Below are positions 60,683-64,000 of a stretch of 64,000 nt of DNA, piece by piece. Source of the DNA: Jaminaea rosea (taxonomy: Eukaryota; Basidiomycota; Exobasidiomycetes; Microstromatales); assembly GCF_003144245.1 (NCBI RefSeq), contig NW_020289975.1, positions 2,809,496 through 2,873,495 on the forward strand, read 5' to 3'. The translations under genes were made by a program, and so were the position numbers. Under the pieces are notes generated by a model. That model was not told where the DNA came from and made no database searches. It saw nothing but the letters and a program-made list of their open reading frames with translations. The first letter of the stretch is position 1. Each line of letters begins with the position of its first letter.

Positions 60683-61876
60683 GCCGGCTGCGAAGGGAGG
60701 ATGAGGATGACTTGGCAAGCTACTGAAGAGGCTCTCTTCGACGCACTAAAGCTGAAGCTTGTCCCCTTTGCTGTCTGGTGTGGCTGCAGTTCCTGAGGTG
60801 TCCAAGACAGCCCAGCGCCTTGTCTGATCGGTGGGCGGCGGGGAAGCAAAAGCGGGGCCGCTGGGAGACGCCGAGCAGGGACCAAGTGGCGCTCTCCGGA
60901 GAAGGCGTGGGCTAGAGACGGACGAGAAAGAGTCTGAGTGATGGCTCGATGACTCGGTACTACCAAAGCAGCATCCAGGACATGAAATGAAGCGTAGGAA
61001 TAGACGAAGGAGTCCGCCTCAGAGCCGTGAGCGTGAGAGCTGGGTTTAGAGTCACCATCCTGTCTTGTCTGGTCCTGCATTGGCCCAAGCTGCAGCCTAA
61101 AAAGCCTCGTCCACGTCCGTTACTCCCGGCAGGCCGCCGCTCGAGCCAAAGCCAAGAAAGATCGACACTTCGACCTCGGGCTCCGCCTGATTCGCCCTCT
61201 CTTGCCCCGCACGACGGACGACGAACAAGACTGAGATCGATTGTCTCTGCACGGTCCTCCTCGCTCACAACACACCCACGAAGGAGGAGCACAGCTAGCC
61301 TCGCGATCTCGAAAGAGCATTGACGGCAGACGATGGAGATGACTTGCCTGACCTCTTCATGTTGAGATGGATCCGCATCGGCACAGCATAACTACTATCG
61401 TGCCTTGGCGAGATGACCATCTTGCTGCGCGATGCAGTGACGCAGCGAGGCGGAGGCGGCTGCGAAGTGAGCGTTAGGCGGTACGAGATGGCCTCGCCGA
61501 ATGGTAGTTGTGAAGGGACAAGATGAAGGCGAGGCCAACGAAGGTCCGTTGAAGCTGCTTGCCGTTGCTGCTCTTGCTTGCCCCCCTTTGTCGCTCTTCT
61601 CCCATCTCGGCGTTGTCGCCGGCCGTCCTGCTGCGCCGAGGAAAGCAACACTCTGGCCGGTGAGGAGGCAGCGAGCGCCAGGGCGGACTGCACGTCGCCG
61701 CCTTACTGTCCTCATCTCCTCCTCCCTCTCGTCACCTACTCACCATCACATCCATATCGCTCGCACGCTCGTCAGCTGCCATTGGAGTACTGCGAGCATC
61801 ATCATATTCGGCACAGCCGCTCAATCCGTCATCTAGCTTCCTCCTCGCTACTCCAACGCACAGCGTCATCGCAGCC
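60683..61876. promoter_or_regulatory. 1.2-kb divergent interval (GlcNAc kinase / prolyl iminopeptidase)
   Basis: Interval between two divergent start codons; the last ~180 bases before 61877 are CT/CA-rich leader. No other gene recognised. Confidence 0.5.
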
Positions 61877-63669
61877 ATGAGCGGACCCAATGCCCTTGCC
61901 AAGTTCAAGAATCGTCTCTCAAGGTCCTTCAGCGGTAAGGCACCTGCTTCTGATCCCGCCAAGGGCTCAGCTCCGGCGACGACTACCAATGGCAGCAGCG
62001 CTACGGCTACCAATCAGCCCACACCTGCGCCATCCTCAACAGAAGCTGCGGCTCAGTCAGCTGGTGCTGCATCTTCCACAACCGGACCAGCTCCAGGCTC
62101 AGCTTCAGCTCCAACTCCAACGCAGCCAAACGCCAACAAGGGCGCAGCAACAGCGTCCTCGCGCAGCCCGCCCCAAGCCCCGCCCAAGGATGAAACCCCG
62201 CCCGAGGCCGCAGCTGGCGCTCATTTGCCCAACTATTCCTCGTCCGCTCGCTCCCTCAGCGGCGCCAGGTCAAAGCTCAGGACCCTTTACCCTGCCATCG
62301 AGCCCTACAAGACGGGCACGCTCAAGGTCTCTTCTGAGGCCGAGGGTAATCACGAGATCTACTGGGAGCTGTCGGGCAAGGAGGGCGGATACCCGGGTGA
62401 GCCCAAAGTCAAGTCCATACCAGCCTGGCACAAGCTGATCAAACCTTTTGCTCCTCTCCTGCAGTCGTCTTTCTCCACGGTGGCCCAGGTGGTGGCTGCT
62501 CAGAGGACGACCGCCGTTGGTTTGACCCGAAGCACTACCAGATCCTCACCTTCGACCAACGCGGCTCCGGCAAGTCGACTCCAGCTGCAGAGCTCACCGC
62601 CAACACCACCTGGCACCTCGTCGATGATATCGAGCGACTTAGGACGGAGGTGGCTAGAGCAGACAAGTGGCACGTCTTTGGCGGTTCGTGGGGATCGACC
62701 TTGTCCCTTGCCTATGCACAGAAGCATCCGCAGAGAGTGTCTGCGTTGATCCTGAGGGGCATCTTTACATTGAGGAGGGCGGAGCTGCTCTTCTTCTATC
62801 AGGAGGGAACCAGCTACATCTGGCCGGAGCAACATCAGCCTTACTTTGAGCACATCCCAGCCGCAGAGCGAGGTGACATCATCGAGGCCTACTACAAGCG
62901 CCTCACAAGCGATGATCCCGACGTCCGCCTCGCAGCAGCCCGACGCTGGTCTACCTTCGAGAATGCAACTTCCAAGCTCTACCTCGATCAGCAACACATC
63001 AAGCGCGGCGACGATGACAAGGTGTGTGCTTGTAGCGCAGTGCTCGATCTCTCCTGACCCATTGCCTGCTCAACCACTGACCTTCCCACCACTGTGTCCT
63101 TGTCCCCATACGCGGCAGTGGACTCTCCAATTCGCCCGCATCGAGTCCCACTTCTTCCAACACGGGGGCTGGATGGATGACGGCGAGCTGCTCAAGCCCA
63201 GCAACATCGCCAAGATTGCTCATATCCCTACCGTCGTAGTGCAAGGAAGGTACGACGTTGTCTGCCCAGCGAAGACTGCTTGGGATCTACGCAATGCTTG
63301 GCTACAGAGCGCAGAGGGGGGAAGGAAGCTGGAGGTGAGTGTAGAGCCATTGAGGCGGAGGGGCAGCAACGGTCGAGCAGAGAAGCATCTAACCAGTTCT
63401 TCTTCATCCCCATCGCTCCCCGACCGCAGTTCTTCATTGTACCGGATGCGGGCCACGCATCCAAGGAGCCAGGAATCATGGACAAGCTCCTCTACGCTAC
63501 CGACAAATTCAGGGCCATCGGAGCAACGCCCGCTGCTGCGGCTGCCACCTCTTCATCCACCGATGTGCCCATCGCAGCTACTGCCGCGACCGACAACGGT
63601 ACCGCGGCTGGAGCTCCCGCCGAGTCCTCCGCTGATCGCTCCCCGGCAGCACCGGTTGCTGCGCAGTAG
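61877..63669 (+). CDS. Prolyl iminopeptidase-like alpha/beta hydrolase (peptidase S33)
   Basis: Removes N-terminal proline from peptides (EC 3.4.11.5 type). Exons 61877-62396, 62465-63021, 63119-63334 and 63430-63669 give 510 aa with consistent phases. The first ~140 residues are a disordered Ala/Pro/Thr extension beginning with a basic stretch (ALAKFKNRLSRSFSGK). The hydrolase core follows: LYPAIEPYKTGTLKV, VVFLHGGPGGGCSEDDRRWF (oxyanion HGGPG), FDQRGSGKSTP, nucleophile GGSWGSTLSLAYAQ (~Ser-246), LRGIFTLRR, WPEQHQPYFEHIP, HFFQHGGWMDD, acid QGRYDVVCP (Asp ~405) and base PDAGHASKEP (His ~440). These are the S33 signatures (LRGIFxxRR, FENHYFxHxGF). A ~60-residue Ala/Ser/Thr tail follows. Bacterial and fungal enzymes are usually 310-360 residues, so both extensions are additions. 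Confidence 0.93.
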
Positions 63670-64000
63670 AAGAAGACAAAGACGGCAGGTCGGGAAATTC
63701 AGCATGGTCCTGCTGCGCGAGAGAACCTCGAGGAGGCTGTAGGAGGGAGGCGAACGGGAGGAACGAGGTGAAGGAATCACTACCCATCTATCCAGCTAGT
63801 CGCAGCATCGTTCAGCTGTACCGTACCCCCGTACTGCTCTGAATCTGCTTTTCGTCGCTCGCCAATAGCACTCGTGGACAGATCAAGCTTTCAAAGGCTG
63901 ACGTGAGACGAGCAAGGAAAAGCAGTGAGGCAATTGCGCTGCGCTACCTGATCCTGATTGAAGCAATGAGAGACAAAAGAAAAGAAGAGAAGCCGAGCAT
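63670..64000. other. 3' flank of prolyl iminopeptidase gene to window end
   Basis: 330 bp of 3' UTR/intergenic sequence; nothing recognised. Confidence 0.5.

Noticed and set aside
60683-60718. 12-codon N-terminal extension of the GlcNAc-kinase frame
   Set aside because: Begins at TTG; ATG 60682 is the first proper start, about 28 codons before the phosphate-1 loop.
1-64000. Mobile elements, virus-derived elements, CRISPR
   Set aside because: No reverse transcriptase, integrase, transposase, capsid or envelope motif, no long terminal repeats and no regularly spaced repeats were seen in either strand.

Overview
This window looks like a piece of nuclear chromosome from a basidiomycete fungus, most likely a smut relative (Ustilaginomycotina). 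The evidence is the gene set (WOPR regulator, septation-initiation kinase, NuA4 Eaf1, Sfp1, Npa3/Gpn1, Cwc2, Qcr8), GC-rich coding sequence, short GT-AG introns (mostly about 60-105 bases, with branch-site-like CTGAC/CTAAC), long serine/alanine/proline-rich low-complexity stretches, and compact head-to-head gene pairs. No ribosomal RNA, convincing tRNA, transposon, virus-derived element or CRISPR array was seen. Placement below subphylum is inference only.

Layout. 1-2340 (-): 5' part of a WOPR (Wor1/Ryp1/Sge1) developmental regulator, running off the left edge, with almost 5 kb of gene-poor DNA upstream. 7308-9203 (-): AGGF1-like FHA protein with a degenerate G-patch, head to head with epsin (9748-11246, +). 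11557-12309 (-): peroxisomal SCP2 protein. 15451-20850 (+): 1799-residue SIN-type kinase with CH, kinase, C1 and CaaX modules. 21746-23374 (-) membrane J-protein and 23575-25365 (+) Ngl2-type nuclease share a 200-bp promoter. 25658-27436 (+): unknown protein with a PB1-like N-terminus. 29999-32301 (+): Sfp1. 32755-35475 (-): Siw14/Oca-like pseudophosphatase, head to head with Npa3/Gpn1 (35788-37230, +). 37313-38928 (-): Cwc2, head to head with Qcr8 (39159-39627, +). 40041-44636 (-): Eaf1/Vid21. 45097-45732 (-): mitochondrial uL30. 47772-49896 (+): SIM plus RING-like protein. 50254-52809 (-): fusion of an amino-acid dehydrogenase with an HPPD-like VOC dioxygenase. 54875-57596 (-): secreted GH3 beta-glucosidase. 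58727-60682 (-): GlcNAc-kinase-like protein. 61877-63669 (+): prolyl-iminopeptidase-like hydrolase.

The genes are mostly independent housekeeping and regulatory functions rather than one cluster. A growth-control theme (Sfp1, Npa3, Ngl2, Cwc2, Eaf1, mitochondrial uL30, Qcr8) runs through 23-46 kb. The right end carries catabolic enzymes (aromatic amino acid, beta-glucoside, GlcNAc, proline peptides). The most unusual object is the dehydrogenase/dioxygenase fusion at 50254-52809; next are the four-module SIN kinase, the degenerate G-patch protein, the Siw14-like pseudophosphatase and the SIM/RING protein. Exon borders were read by eye from splice signals and frame continuity and are not transcript-verified.
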